From Methanovulcanius yangii (lineage in GTDB: Archaea; Halobacteriota; Methanomicrobia; Methanomicrobiales; Methanomicrobiaceae), in NCBI RefSeq assembly GCF_018687785.1, contig NZ_LTBL01000001.1, forward strand, positions 1,355,780-1,419,779: a DNA stretch of 64,000 nucleotides, given 5' to 3'. Made by a program: the position numbers and the translations under genes. Below are positions 34,004 through 44,694 of the stretch, piece after piece. A model generated the notes under the pieces. The model worked only from the letters and a program-made list of their open reading frames with translations. It searched no databases and was not told the DNA's origin. Position 1 is the first letter of the stretch; every line of letters begins with the position of its first letter.

Positions 34004-35020
34004 TTAAAAGAGCCTTTCCTGATATTCTTTTTCCGGTTGTTCAGCCGGACCATCCGGCCGTTCAAACCGGTATACCGGACCTCCCAGCCGACGTCCCTTC
34101 ACCACTTCACCTGAGGAAACCTCCCGGAGGTCTTCTCCGGTTTCATGAATCGTGGCGCTGGCATTGTCCCCGAAATGGACGGCCCATGCCTCCGGGGAAT
34201 GCGGCCGGACCTCGCCATGGTCTCCATGGTGCGACTGGAGGATATGCAGCAGGTGTGCATAGTCCGCATCAGGGAGGGGCCGTTCATCATGCAGGCGGGT
34301 GATCATCTGGATGCCAAGGGCCGTATGACCCACGAGTGAATAGGCTGGAAGGGAGGTGAAGACAAATCCCCGTTTTTCAAATGAGGCCGCCTTCCCGATG
34401 TCATGCAGGATGGCGCCGGCGATCACCATATCCCGGTCCATCTCCACGCCCCTCACCCCGCCTGCCATTGCCGTAGCGATTCGCACCACTTCAAGAGTAT
34501 GTTCCGCAAGGCCCCCTGTGTAGGCATGGTGCTTATAGCGAGCTGCGGGCACCTCGAAAAAACCGGGGTGACGGGCGAGTGCGGCCCTGATAAAATCGCG
34601 GAGGGGAGCCCGGGAAACCGTGTTAACAAAGTCCATTATTGCCTTTTTGTTCCCTCGGGTATCCGCAGGGGAATAGACATAGTCCTCGGGACGGAGGACC
34701 TCCGCCCCTATAGGGGTGCAGAGATAGCCGACGCCATCATTGATGTTGAGCTGCACCGTTCCCCTGAACACCTGGGCAGTACCGAAACACCGGTATACCT
34801 CCCCTGCCATCAGGCCGTCGCATACGCTGACGATCTGCTCGTCGCTTCCCGTCCCCCACACCTTGCATGCAAGGGACCCGGTTGCATCCGATATGGTGCA
34901 CGTGATGTATTTCCCTTTCTTTCCGTTCTGGAGGGAGGGGTCTTCCAGCACAAACAGTGCGTCGACGATATCCCCTGATCGTATGTCTTTGATAGTCTGG
35001 TTCTTCTCCACCACAATCAC
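34004..35020 (-). CDS. OB-fold plus HD-domain 3'-5' exonuclease (YhaM/CBF1-like)
   Basis: The 338-residue protein has an N-terminal OB nucleic-acid-binding domain (about residues 20-100), then an HD phosphohydrolase domain. The metal-binding signatures are HAYTGGLAEHT, AILHDIGKAA and the later SHHGDHG. The arrangement matches YhaM-type 3'-5' exoribonucleases of Firmicutes and related archaeal proteins, acting on RNA or DNA ends. The frame opens at GTG 35020 (GTGA overlap with the GT2 stop), but GTG 35011 has the better spaced GGAGTGA. It lies last in a DJ-1, GT2, HD operon. Confidence 0.78.
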   Translation of the reverse strand: MIVVEKNQTIKDIRSGDIVDALFVLEDPSLQNGKKGKYITCTISDATGSLACKVWGTGSDEQIVSVCDGLMAGEVYRCFGTAQVFRGTVQLNINDGVGYLCTPIGAEVLRPEDYVYSPADTRGNKKAIMDFVNTVSRAPLRDFIRAALARHPGFFEVPAARYKHHAYTGGLAEHTLEVVRIATAMAGGVRGVEMDRDMVIAGAILHDIGKAASFEKRGFVFTSLPAYSLVGHTALGIQMITRLHDERPLPDADYAHLLHILQSHHGDHGEVRPHSPEAWAVHFGDNASATIHETGEDLREVSSGEVVKGRRLGGPVYRFERPDGPAEQPEKEYQERLF

Positions 35021-35721
35021 TCCGGTTGTTTTCCCGCACGTACCCGGATCAGGCGCATGACCATGCCGAACCCGGCACCGGCCCGCACGCTCGATTCTCC
35101 GCGGTCCTCCCAGGAAATGGGCACTTCCACCACATCGAATCCCGCCCTTTTCAGCCGCCAGAGGAGTTCTGCATCAAATTCGAACCCGTCCGAGACCATC
35201 TGCGGAAGAACGGCGTCCAGCGACTCCTTCGTAAAGACCTTCGCCCCGCACTGCGTGTCCGAGTTGGAAATTCCAAAGAGGACCTTTACCCAGAGATTAA
35301 AAAGACGGGACTGAAGACGCCGGGAAAGTGACTGGGGGACCCTGACGTTCGCCCCCTTCACCCAACGCGACCCGATTGCACCATCATGCCCGTCGAGATG
35401 GGCAAAGAGGCGTTCCATTTCCCGGACCGGCGTGGACCCGTCGGCATCCATGAACCCCGCACAGGGCGTTGTCGCCGCCGTAAGGCCCGCTCGCACACCT
35501 CCTCCTTTCCCAAGGCGTCGGGGATATTCGAGACAGGTAATGCTCCGGTCAGGATGCGAGGATGCATACTCCCGGACGATCGCCGCGGTCCTGTCGGTGC
35601 CGTCGCAGACGAAGATCACCTCCCCGGAAAATCCCTCTATATCATCCAGGACGGCACCTATGCGCCGCTCTTCGTTGTAGGCAGGTATGACGAGGGTGCA
35701 GTCCCCGGGTGCCGGAACCAT
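35017..35721 (-). CDS. Family 2 glycosyltransferase (dolichyl-phosphate sugar synthase-like)
   Basis: The 234-residue protein is a GT-A transferase. VIPAYNEE (residues 11-18) starts the nucleotide-sugar site, and FMDADGS is the metal-binding DxD. QCGAKVFTKE and the later SWEDRGESSVR resemble dolichyl-phosphate mannose/glucose synthases. It has no C-terminal membrane helices, so it is the soluble DPM1-like form. It probably makes a polyprenyl-phosphate sugar used in glycan or N-glycan synthesis at the membrane. Six bases separate it from the DJ-1 gene upstream. Confidence 0.8.
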   Translation of the reverse strand: MVPAPGDCTLVIPAYNEERRIGAVLDDIEGFSGEVIFVCDGTDRTAAIVREYASSHPDRSITCLEYPRRLGKGGGVRAGLTAATTPCAGFMDADGSTPVREMERLFAHLDGHDGAIGSRWVKGANVRVPQSLSRRLQSRLFNLWVKVLFGISNSDTQCGAKVFTKESLDAVLPQMVSDGFEFDAELLWRLKRAGFDVVEVPISWEDRGESSVRAGAGFGMVMRLIRVRAGKQPE

Positions 35722-35727
35722 AGGATA

Positions 35728-36243
35728 TCAGCAGGTGAAAAAGCCGATGATCTCTTCGGCGAAGGCTGAGGCGGCGTCCGGTCCCTTTGCAGTTATCACG
35801 TTGTCATCCACAATGACCGGGATCGTCTGGTAGGTGGCGCCATGCTGTTTGAGGGTATTGACCGAGAGAGGCGTCTCGAAGACCGTCGCCTGCCTGCCCT
35901 CCAGGGCCCCTGCAAGGGCAAGCACCACGGGGGCAAGGCAGATGGCCGCCACCAGTTTGCCCGATTCGTTCATCTCCCGTACAAGTGAGATGAGCGCATC
36001 ATTATTCCAGAGATACTGCTGCGACCCGACCCCGCCGACGATCACGATGCCGTCATAATCTTCGGCTTTTGCATCGGTGATTGCCATCGGGACATCCATG
36101 ATGGCCCCGAGCATCCCCGTACAGGTGCCCGGCCTGTCGGTCGCCACATCATAGGCAATGCCTGCGTCATCGAAGGCCCGGGCAGGGACCTCGAATTCCT
36201 CATCACGGTACCTTTCATGGGCAACAACCATGAGCAGTTTCAT
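35728..36243 (-). CDS. DJ-1/PfpI family protein
   Basis: The 171-residue protein has the flavodoxin-like DJ-1/PfpI fold: MKLLMVVAHERYRDEE at the start, GIVIVGGVGSQQYLW in the middle, and the nucleophile elbow AAICLAPVVLA, with the reactive Cys near residue 97. Members include proteases, chaperones and glyoxalase-like deglycases; which applies is not clear. The position after the nucleophile is Leu rather than the His common in PfpI proteases, so a protease role is less likely. It is first in a three-gene operon. Confidence 0.82.
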   Translation of the reverse strand: MKLLMVVAHERYRDEEFEVPARAFDDAGIAYDVATDRPGTCTGMLGAIMDVPMAITDAKAEDYDGIVIVGGVGSQQYLWNNDALISLVREMNESGKLVAAICLAPVVLALAGALEGRQATVFETPLSVNTLKQHGATYQTIPVIVDDNVITAKGPDAASAFAEEIIGFFTC

Positions 36244-36376
36244 GCACTATACTCGGGCACAAAGATTCATAAACTCTGGGATTCCCGTCCGGGAGCAGGC
36301 AGGGAAAGGCACGCAAAGACAGGGAACGTTCCCCTGCTTCCAAATACTTATTTCTGTCACGGGAAAACCCTGTACT

Positions 36377-36790
36377 ATGACATACCTGGACGAAATCTCC
36401 CTGAAAGGGAGAGACGCAAATCCGTTCTTCCGGATGATGGGCATCGAGATCGTCTCCTACGGCAGGGGCGAGGCGGTCCTTGAGATGGACGTCACCCCCG
36501 ATATGATGAACGGCGACGGCTGGCTCCAGGGAGGCATATATACGGCACTTGCCGACGAAGCGATGGCGCTTGCCCTGATAACCATCCTTGATGATAACGA
36601 ATCCATTGCAACCATCTCCGAAACCACCTCATTCTACCGCGGCATGCAAAAAGGCAGGCTCCATGCGGAGGGCCGGGTCGTCCGCAAAGGAAGAAGAATT
36701 GCCTTTGCCGAGGGGAGGATCATGCCGGCAGGCGGGGAGGACCCGGTTCTCTCAAAATCGGATGCTTCTTTTGCCGTCATCCGCCGGTAG
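36377..36790 (+). CDS. PaaI-like hotdog-fold thioesterase
   Basis: The 137-residue protein has a hotdog fold: NPFFRMMGIEIV, then GDGWLQGGIYTALADEAMALA, with the Asp/Asn-Gly-x-x-x-GG-x-x-x-x-LAD pattern of PaaI thioesterases. It probably hydrolyses an acyl- or aryl-CoA. I use the ATG at 36377; the longer open frame to 36158 has no resemblance to the family. An AAATACTTA box is about 30 bases upstream and there is no Shine-Dalgarno sequence, so it may be leaderless. It stands alone before pyrG. Confidence 0.8.
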   Translation: MTYLDEISLKGRDANPFFRMMGIEIVSYGRGEAVLEMDVTPDMMNGDGWLQGGIYTALADEAMALALITILDDNESIATISETTSFYRGMQKGRLHAEGRVVRKGRRIAFAEGRIMPAGGEDPVLSKSDASFAVIRR

Positions 36791-36874
36791 ATCCGCCCGG
36801 GTGAAACACCAATTTTTCCGTATCCCACCTCAATGATAATGTTGCTTCAGAGTACATAGTACCTGCATACGTAA

Positions 36875-38497
<1,623 letters not shown>

Positions 38498-38508
38498 CAG
38501 GTGACACC

Positions 38509-39426
38509 ATGGTAAAGGCAGAGAAATTTATTGAAGAGGCAGTCGAGGCAATCCGCAAGGAGGCCGGAGACGAGAAGGTTGTAATGGCACTCTCCGGCGG
38601 CGTCGACAGTTCGGTCTGTGCAGAACTTGCAAAACGCGCCATCGGCGACCGTCTGATCCCCATCTATGTGGATACCGGCCTGATGCGCAAGGGAGAGAGC
38701 GACCGCATATGCGAGCTCTTCTCGGACATCAACCTCAAGATGGTAGAGGCGGGCGACGAGTTTTTTGCAGCACTGGCCGGTGTGACGGACCCGGAGCAGA
38801 AGCGAAAAATCATCGGCGAGAAGTTCATCCGGATCTTCGAGCGTGAGGCGCTGGCAACCGGAGCAGCGTACCTCCTCCAGGGAACCATCTACCCGGACAT
38901 CATCGAGAGCGAGGGCGGGATAAAGAGCCATCACAACGTGGGTGGCCTTCCCCTCGATATCGACTTCAAGGGGGTCATCGAACCCCTCGTGGAGCTCTAC
39001 AAGGATGAGGTCCGCGAGGTGGCAGGCGCCCTCGAGATGCCGGCGGAGATTCAGCACCGGATGCCGTTCCCCGGACCGGGCCTTGCGGTCCGCTGCCTCG
39101 GCGAGGTGACCCCCGATAAGATCGCCGTCGTCCGCGAGGCAAATGCCATTGCTGAAGAGGAACTGGTGGAGCAGTTCATGCCGTGGCAGTGCTTCGCCGC
39201 GGTCCTCGGGCTCGGGACCGGGGTCAAGGGCGACATCCGCCTCCACGGTTGGATCGTCGCAGTCCGTGCGGTCTATTCACGTGACGCGATGACCGCCGAA
39301 CCCGTTGAACTCCCGTGGGAGACGATGCACCGGATTGCATCACGCATCACCGCCGAGATTCCGGGCGTTGCACGGGTCGTCTACGACATCACCCCCAAGC
39401 CCCCCGCGACGATCGAATACGAATGA
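38509..39426 (+). CDS. guaAB: GMP synthase, ATP-pyrophosphatase subunit
   Basis: The 305-residue protein is subunit B of the archaeal two-subunit GMP synthase. It has the PP-loop [10 protein letters not shown] (about residues 26-35), [11 protein letters not shown], and the C-terminal dimer segment FPGPGLAVR with KPPATIEYE at the end. It adenylates XMP and accepts ammonia from a separate glutaminase subunit (GuaAA), which is not in this window. The ATG at 38509 has AGGTGA five bases upstream and is preferred over the ATG at 38494. Confidence 0.93.
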   Translation: MVKAEKFIEEAVEAIRKEAGDEKVVMALSGGVDSSVCAELAKRAIGDRLIPIYVDTGLMRKGESDRICELFSDINLKMVEAGDEFFAALAGVTDPEQKRKIIGEKFIRIFEREALATGAAYLLQGTIYPDIIESEGGIKSHHNVGGLPLDIDFKGVIEPLVELYKDEVREVAGALEMPAEIQHRMPFPGPGLAVRCLGEVTPDKIAVVREANAIAEEELVEQFMPWQCFAAVLGLGTGVKGDIRLHGWIVAVRAVYSRDAMTAEPVELPWETMHRIASRITAEIPGVARVVYDITPKPPATIEYE

Positions 39427-39466
39427 GCGGATACGAAGTAACCGAAGAATAAAAAAGGACACTAAT

Positions 39467-40600
39467 ATGGAATTACGGGACGATTACCGGGAACTTGACG
39501 AGAAATACGTCATGCAGATCTTTGCCCGCGACCTGCGCATCGTAAGGGGCGAAGGGGCAAAGGTCTGGGATGATGAGGGGAATGAATATATCGACTGCTT
39601 TGCGGGCATCGCAGTCTGTTCCACCGGCCACTGCCACCCGGCGGTGTCATCGGCCATCTGTGAACAGGCAGGGCAGCTGATCCACATCTCCAATCTCTTC
39701 TACGTCCCCGGCCAGGCGGAATTTGCCGAAAAGCTGGTGGGCATCACCGGACTGAAGGGTGCACGGGCATTCTTCTCGAATTCCGGAACGGAGGCAAACG
39801 AAGCAGCCATCAAACTTGCACGCGTTCGGACCGGCAGGACGAAGTTTGTTGCTTTCGTCCACGGATTCCACGGGAGGACATGCGGAGCGCTCTCAATGAC
39901 CCACAAAGAGGCATACCGCGTCCCGTTCTCCCCCCTCCCCTATGAGTGCGAATTCATTGAGTACGGGGATCTCGACGCCCTGTCGGACGTGGTCGACTCC
40001 TCTGTCGCCGCAGTCATCACCGAGCCGGTACAGGGTGAAGCGGGAGTCCTGCCCGCACCGAAAGGGTTCCTGAAGGGCGTACGCGACATCTGCACGGACA
40101 ATGAAAGCCTCCTCATTCTCGATGAGGTGCAGACCGGTATCGGCCGGACGGGGAAATGGTTCGGGTACCAGCACGAGGGTATCGAACCGGACATCGTCTC
40201 GATGGCAAAGGGCATCGGTTCCGGTTTCCCCATGGGCGCGATCGTCGCACGCGAAGGCCTCTCCTTCCTCCCCGGAGAACACGGCGGCACCTACAACGGA
40301 GGGCCGCTTGCCTGTGCGGCGGGCCGGGCAACACTTGAGGTCGTGGAGAGCGTCCTTCCGGACGTCGAACGCAAGGGGCGCCTGTTTGCTGAGGGGCTCG
40401 CCGCCCACACCCCCCGCCAGATCGGCCTGATGATCGGCATCACGCTCGGCGACCGGTGTGCAGAGGTTCAGAGGAAGTGCCGTGAGGCGGGGGTTCTGAC
40501 CAACTGCGCAAGCGGCAGCCTGCGGCTCGTTCCGCCGCTTGTCATCACCGACGAGGAGATAGGGGCCGCAGTCGGAGTCATCAATGAAGCACTTGATTAG
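39467..40600 (+). CDS. argD: Acetylornithine/4-aminobutyrate-type aminotransferase
   Basis: The 377-residue PLP enzyme is a class III aminotransferase with ISNLFYVPGQ, FFSNSGTEANEAAIK, FHGRTCGALS, and the LILDEVQTGIGRTG aspartate. The cofactor lysine sits in VSMAKGIGSGFP. The length and motifs fit acetylornithine aminotransferase of arginine synthesis, which in methanogens may also serve lysine-type pathways. AAAAGGAC precedes the ATG at 39467. It overlaps hisC by 17 bases, so arginine and histidine synthesis genes are co-expressed here. Confidence 0.85.
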   Translation: MELRDDYRELDEKYVMQIFARDLRIVRGEGAKVWDDEGNEYIDCFAGIAVCSTGHCHPAVSSAICEQAGQLIHISNLFYVPGQAEFAEKLVGITGLKGARAFFSNSGTEANEAAIKLARVRTGRTKFVAFVHGFHGRTCGALSMTHKEAYRVPFSPLPYECEFIEYGDLDALSDVVDSSVAAVITEPVQGEAGVLPAPKGFLKGVRDICTDNESLLILDEVQTGIGRTGKWFGYQHEGIEPDIVSMAKGIGSGFPMGAIVAREGLSFLPGEHGGTYNGGPLACAAGRATLEVVESVLPDVERKGRLFAEGLAAHTPRQIGLMIGITLGDRCAEVQRKCREAGVLTNCASGSLRLVPPLVITDEEIGAAVGVINEALD

Positions 40601-41639
40601 GGAGTGTTTTCAGGGAGAGGGCTACGTCTTCGCAACGCGGGCCGCTGAGATTGCCCGTGCCCACGGGCATGCCCGTCCGGCACGCCTCGCAAGCAATGAA
40701 AACCCCGCAGGTCCGTCACCCGAGGCGGTCCGGCGTGCCGTCGATGCACTCGGATGCGTCAACCGGTACCCGGATGAGACGAACAGGGGATTTGCGGATG
40801 CCCTGCGGGCGTACCACGGCGACTACCGTTTCGTGGCGAGTGTCGGTATGGACGGGATCATCGAGACGGTGATCCGAACCCTCATCAATGACGGAGACGA
40901 GGTCGTGGTCAGCACCCCGACCTACTCCTTTTACGGCATCGCCGTCCGGGCACAGGGAGGCACCCCCGTAAGTGTCGCCCGCAGGGCGGACTGGTCCGTC
41001 GACCCTGAGACCTTCATCCGTGCCTGCAAAGGAAGAAAACTCGCATTTCTCTGCAGCCCGAACAACCCGACGGGGACCGTCACCCCTGTTGAGGACATCA
41101 AAGCCATCCTCGATGAAATCAAGGGGATTCTCTTCCTTGATGCCGCATATATCGATTTCTGCGACGAGGACTACCGCCCGCTGATGAAGGAGTATGACAA
41201 CCTGATTATCGGCCGGACGATGTCCAAGGCCTTCTCGCTTGCGGGGCTTCGCATCGGCTATGCCTTCGTCCCCACATGGTACGAACCCTACTATATGACC
41301 GCGGCAACACCCTTTACGCTCAACAGCGTTTCCCAGGCGGCGGGAGAGGGAGCCCTTGCCGACCCCTCGCACACCATCCCCATCGTCAGGAATGTCGAGG
41401 TCTGGCGAGGCCGCTTTGCAAAGGAGTCCCCGTACCCCGTCGCACCGTCGGGGGGTAATTTTGTGCTGGTCGATGTTGCTCCTGCCACGGCTGAAGAGGT
41501 CGTCGAACAGCTCGCAGCCCGCGGCGTCATCGTCCGGTCATGCACGAGCTTCCCCGGTCTTGGCGACCATTATATCAGGGTCTCCATCGGTGAGGACTGG
41601 GAGAATGAACGATTCCTCGAGGAGATCTCCCGCTTATGA
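40584..41639 (+). CDS. hisC: Histidinol-phosphate aminotransferase
   Basis: The 351-residue PLP class I/II aminotransferase has ARLASNENPAGPSPEAV at the N-terminus. Later motifs are LCSPNNPTGTVTP, and the cofactor lysine in GRTMSKAFSLAGLRIGYA. It transfers an amino group from glutamate to imidazole acetol phosphate in histidine synthesis. It overlaps argD and is followed, by a 4-base overlap, by the AK6-type kinase gene. The C-terminus (RVSIGEDWENERFLEEI) matches HisC well. Confidence 0.9.
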   Translation: MKHLIRECFQGEGYVFATRAAEIARAHGHARPARLASNENPAGPSPEAVRRAVDALGCVNRYPDETNRGFADALRAYHGDYRFVASVGMDGIIETVIRTLINDGDEVVVSTPTYSFYGIAVRAQGGTPVSVARRADWSVDPETFIRACKGRKLAFLCSPNNPTGTVTPVEDIKAILDEIKGILFLDAAYIDFCDEDYRPLMKEYDNLIIGRTMSKAFSLAGLRIGYAFVPTWYEPYYMTAATPFTLNSVSQAAGEGALADPSHTIPIVRNVEVWRGRFAKESPYPVAPSGGNFVLVDVAPATAEEVVEQLAARGVIVRSCTSFPGLGDHYIRVSIGEDWENERFLEEISRL

Positions 41640-42154
41640 TGATTGCCCTCTCCGGGACACCGGGATGCGGGAAATCAACGGTGGCCGCCATTCTTCGGGA
41701 ACGTGGCTGGACAGTCGTCCGGCAGAACGAAACGACCGGTCCGTACCGCCTTGGGGATGACCACGACCGCGACACGGTCGTCATAGACGAGGAGCTGTGG
41801 GCAGAGGAGTTCACCCCCTTTGAGGGAATCATCGAGGGCCACCTGACGCATCTTCTTCCGGCAGACTGCGTTGTCGTCCTCCGGTGCCGGCCGGACATCC
41901 TCGCACGACGTCTCCGAACCCGGGGGTACGCACCGGAGAAGGTGGCGGAGAATGCAGAAGCCGAGGCACTCGATGTGATCCTCGTTGAGGCGCTCGAAGT
42001 CCATCCCGAATCCCGCGTCTGCGAGATCGACACGACAGAGATGAGCCCGGAGGCGACGGCAGGGGTAATCGAGGCATTTATCCATGGTGAGAGCCCTAAA
42101 CCCTGTACGCATGTCGACTGGTCGGCATATCTCGGGATAACCACATGGGAGTAG
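41636..42154 (+). CDS. AK6/Fap7-like nucleoside monophosphate kinase
   Basis: The 172-residue protein has the Walker A GTPGCGKST at the N-terminus and the LRCRPDILARRLRTRGY lid-type segment. It resembles archaeal adenylate kinase-like proteins of the AK6/Fap7 group. In eukaryotes Fap7 also acts in small ribosomal subunit maturation, and archaeal members bind ribosomal protein S11. Role here could be AMP phosphorylation or ribosome assembly. It overlaps hisC and the next gene, so it is in the same operon. Confidence 0.82.
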   Translation: MMIALSGTPGCGKSTVAAILRERGWTVVRQNETTGPYRLGDDHDRDTVVIDEELWAEEFTPFEGIIEGHLTHLLPADCVVVLRCRPDILARRLRTRGYAPEKVAENAEAEALDVILVEALEVHPESRVCEIDTTEMSPEATAGVIEAFIHGESPKPCTHVDWSAYLGITTWE

Positions 42155-42744
42155 ACAGCTTTCGGCCCCGGGTGCAGGGAATCATCATCCCCGTGGCCCG
42201 GGCAATGGCAGGGATGGGCATTACCCCGAATGCAAGCTCCATCATCGCATTTCTGGCCGCCGCCGGTGCCGGCGTGGCGTTCTATTTCAGCATGCCGCTC
42301 CTCGGCGTCCTGGGGGTCATGCTCAACGCCTTCTTCGATGCAATGGACGGGGCAATCGCCCGCGAGGCAGGGACGGCCTCCATGCGGGGGGATTATCTCG
42401 ACCATGTCCTCGACCGCTATGCAGATATCGTTATCATCTGCGGGATCTTTATCGGGCCGCTTGCATCCGCACCCGAAGGGATCCTTGCCCTCACCGGCGT
42501 CCTGATGTCCTCCTATATGGGCACACAGGCGCAGGCAGTGGGTGTCGGGCGTTTCTATGGCGGGATTCTCGGGCGGGCGGATCGGCTCCTTCTCCTCATT
42601 GTCTTCGGGATTCTCGCAGCATTCGTGCCGGCAGGGATCCTCGGGTACGGTTTTCTGGCATGGCTACTCCTCATCTTCGGTGTGCTGGGGCATGTAACCG
42701 CCTGGCAGAGGTTCCGACACACCTGGAATGAACTGAAAAAATAA
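42145..42744 (+). CDS. CDP-alcohol phosphatidyltransferase (archaeal phospholipid headgroup synthase)
   Basis: The 199-residue membrane protein has about six helices and the full family signature D-G-x2-A-R-x8-G-x3-D-x3-D: DGAIAREAG followed by RGDYLDHVLDR (about residues 68-90). These Asp residues bind Mg2+ and the CDP-linked lipid. Members join CDP-archaeol to an alcohol such as inositol phosphate, serine or glycerol phosphate. The substrate cannot be read from sequence alone; archaetidylinositol phosphate synthase is a reasonable candidate. It overlaps the kinase gene by 10 bases. Confidence 0.85.
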   Translation: MGVDSFRPRVQGIIIPVARAMAGMGITPNASSIIAFLAAAGAGVAFYFSMPLLGVLGVMLNAFFDAMDGAIAREAGTASMRGDYLDHVLDRYADIVIICGIFIGPLASAPEGILALTGVLMSSYMGTQAQAVGVGRFYGGILGRADRLLLLIVFGILAAFVPAGILGYGFLAWLLLIFGVLGHVTAWQRFRHTWNELKK

Positions 42745-42771
42745 ATAAGTAAAATAAAACCGAATCCATTT

Positions 42772-44175
42772 TCAGGCGGAACCGGAGGGTGATGCATCCG
42801 GTCCCGGCCCTGTTTTCTTCAGGTTCTTCGTGTAGAGCCGTGCCCAGGTAAAGGCAACAAGCGATCCTATCACATTTCCAATCACCAGGCCCCACCAGAC
42901 ACCGTGCAGCCCCCACCCGGCAACGACGGCAAGCCCAAAACTGACGGTGACGGTTAGAACGATGGTGCGCAGGAGGGTGACGATCAGTGCATTGAGCCCC
43001 TTGCCAGTCCCCTGGAAGAGGCCGGACGAGAACATTCCGAGGGCTGTTGTGGGGTAGAAGATGCAGATCACCCTGATGAAGAATACCAGCTCATCATAGA
43101 GATGGGCAGCGCCCTCGGAGAAGGTGAAGATGAGTGCGATCTGGGGGGCAAAGATGAAGGTCAGGACGGCAATCACGCATCCGATCCCAAATCCAAGTTT
43201 TATGGCATAGAGATGCCCAATCTCCATCTTCAGGTAGTCGCGTGCCCCGTAGGCAGCCCCGGAGACGGAAACGACAGCGGTAGTGATGGCGATGAGAGGG
43301 GTAATGGCGATCATCACGACACGCCACCCGGTCGAATAGATGGCTACGCCGTCCGTCGTTGCAACCAACATGATGATCACATTCAGACATACCGTCGTCG
43401 CCGCCATTGACATCTGCATGAAGGCGGCCGGCAGGCCGACGGAGAGAATCTCACGGATGACTGTCGGCTGAAACCTGAACCCGGAAAACGGGACCGAGAC
43501 ATAGGTATCCTGCCGGATAAAGAGCCACCAGACCATCGGGACCACGGCCACGATAAACGAGACGATCGTTGCCCATGCCGCTCCCGCAACACCCATCCCA
43601 AGGACGTAGATGAATACGGGGTCGAGGACGATGTTGACAAGAGAGCTTGCGACCATCACGTACATCGCACGTTTTGCATCGCCCTCGGAACGCAGCATCG
43701 CGGTGACGATGGCGGTAAAGAGCATGAAGATGGTGCCGTAAAAGATGACCTGTGCATATTGTGTCGTCATCTCCGCCACAGGACCCGGCCCGGTCAAAAC
43801 ACTCATGTATGGGGCACCAAGCACACCGGCAATCGTGATCACCACCGATACCGCCACAAGGAGTACCATCGTATGTACAGCCACCTGATCGGCACCGGCC
43901 TTGTCCTTCCTGCCGATGCGGCGTGAGATGGCCGACCCCGCACCGACGCCGAGACCGTTGGCAAGCCCGAACACCGCAAAAAAGAAGGGAAAGACAAACC
44001 CGACCGCAGCAAGCGCATCGGCCCCGAGGCCGGCCACCCATATCGTATCCGCAAGATTATAGAGCGTCTGCAGGGCCATGGCCACCATCATGGGCCATGC
44101 AAGGGCACGGATGGCGGCCTTCGGGTCGCCGAGAAGGGTGCGGACCCCTGCAGTCATATCACCCGAATCACTCAT
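42772..44175 (-). CDS. MATE-family multidrug/metabolite efflux transporter
   Basis: The 467-residue protein has about 12 helices in two repeats and the MATE pattern, with LADTIWVAGLGADALAAVG near residue 35 and GVGAGSAISRRIGRKD near 80. It exports small molecules using H+ or Na+. The ATG at 44175 overlaps the marR stop and is preceded by GGGGAGAGG. It is co-transcribed with the MarR regulator, which probably controls it, and lies downstream of the condensation-domain gene. Confidence 0.88.
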   Translation of the reverse strand: MSDSGDMTAGVRTLLGDPKAAIRALAWPMMVAMALQTLYNLADTIWVAGLGADALAAVGFVFPFFFAVFGLANGLGVGAGSAISRRIGRKDKAGADQVAVHTMVLLVAVSVVITIAGVLGAPYMSVLTGPGPVAEMTTQYAQVIFYGTIFMLFTAIVTAMLRSEGDAKRAMYVMVASSLVNIVLDPVFIYVLGMGVAGAAWATIVSFIVAVVPMVWWLFIRQDTYVSVPFSGFRFQPTVIREILSVGLPAAFMQMSMAATTVCLNVIIMLVATTDGVAIYSTGWRVVMIAITPLIAITTAVVSVSGAAYGARDYLKMEIGHLYAIKLGFGIGCVIAVLTFIFAPQIALIFTFSEGAAHLYDELVFFIRVICIFYPTTALGMFSSGLFQGTGKGLNALIVTLLRTIVLTVTVSFGLAVVAGWGLHGVWWGLVIGNVIGSLVAFTWARLYTKNLKKTGPGPDASPSGSA

Positions 44176-44647
44176 TCCTCTCCCCCCGCAGAGTCCGGGT
44201 CTGTTCAAGATTGTACACCATCAGGCCCAGGAGACGGGCCGCTTCCTTGCGTTCCTCCTCATCCATTCCGGCAAGGAGCGTTTCATTCAGGCCCTCCACT
44301 GCGTTCAATGCCGTCCGGCGCACCTCATGCCCGACCTCCGTCAGATACAGGCGGGTACGTCGCCGGTCATCGGGGTCACGGAGCCGCCGCACGAACCCTT
44401 CCTCCTCAAGTGCCTGGCATGCCCGGGCGGCGGTCGCCTTGTCGTACCCGAGGGCACGGGCAAGCTCGTCCTGGGATTCCCCCTCACAGCGGTAGAGGTG
44501 AAGGAGAAATGCAATATTTCCCGTGCGGAGGGGAAGGCCCTCCAGATCACGGGCAAGGCAGGACTGCCCCCCGCGGTGGAGATAGGAGATGGCCCCGACA
44601 ATGTGGTCCGGCCTCACGCTCTTCAGGCAGAACCCGCGTGTAATCAT
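44168..44647 (-). CDS. MarR-family transcriptional regulator
   Basis: The protein of about 159 residues has a winged-helix core: NIAFLLHLYRCEGESQDELARALGYDKATAARACQALEEEGFV, then the wing RRLRDPDDRRRTRLYLTEVG. These are MarR hallmarks (DxRRxR wing). It binds DNA as a dimer and usually responds to small ligands. The ATG at 44647 is taken; an ATG at 44668 would add seven residues. It overlaps the MATE gene by 8 bases, so it very likely regulates this exporter and perhaps the condensation-domain gene. Confidence 0.87.
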   Translation of the reverse strand: MITRGFCLKSVRPDHIVGAISYLHRGGQSCLARDLEGLPLRTGNIAFLLHLYRCEGESQDELARALGYDKATAARACQALEEEGFVRRLRDPDDRRRTRLYLTEVGHEVRRTALNAVEGLNETLLAGMDEEERKEAARLLGLMVYNLEQTRTLRGERNE

Positions 44648-44694
44648 GCCGATAGGTAGACACTGCATGAGATTAATGGTTGTGTCCGCAACAA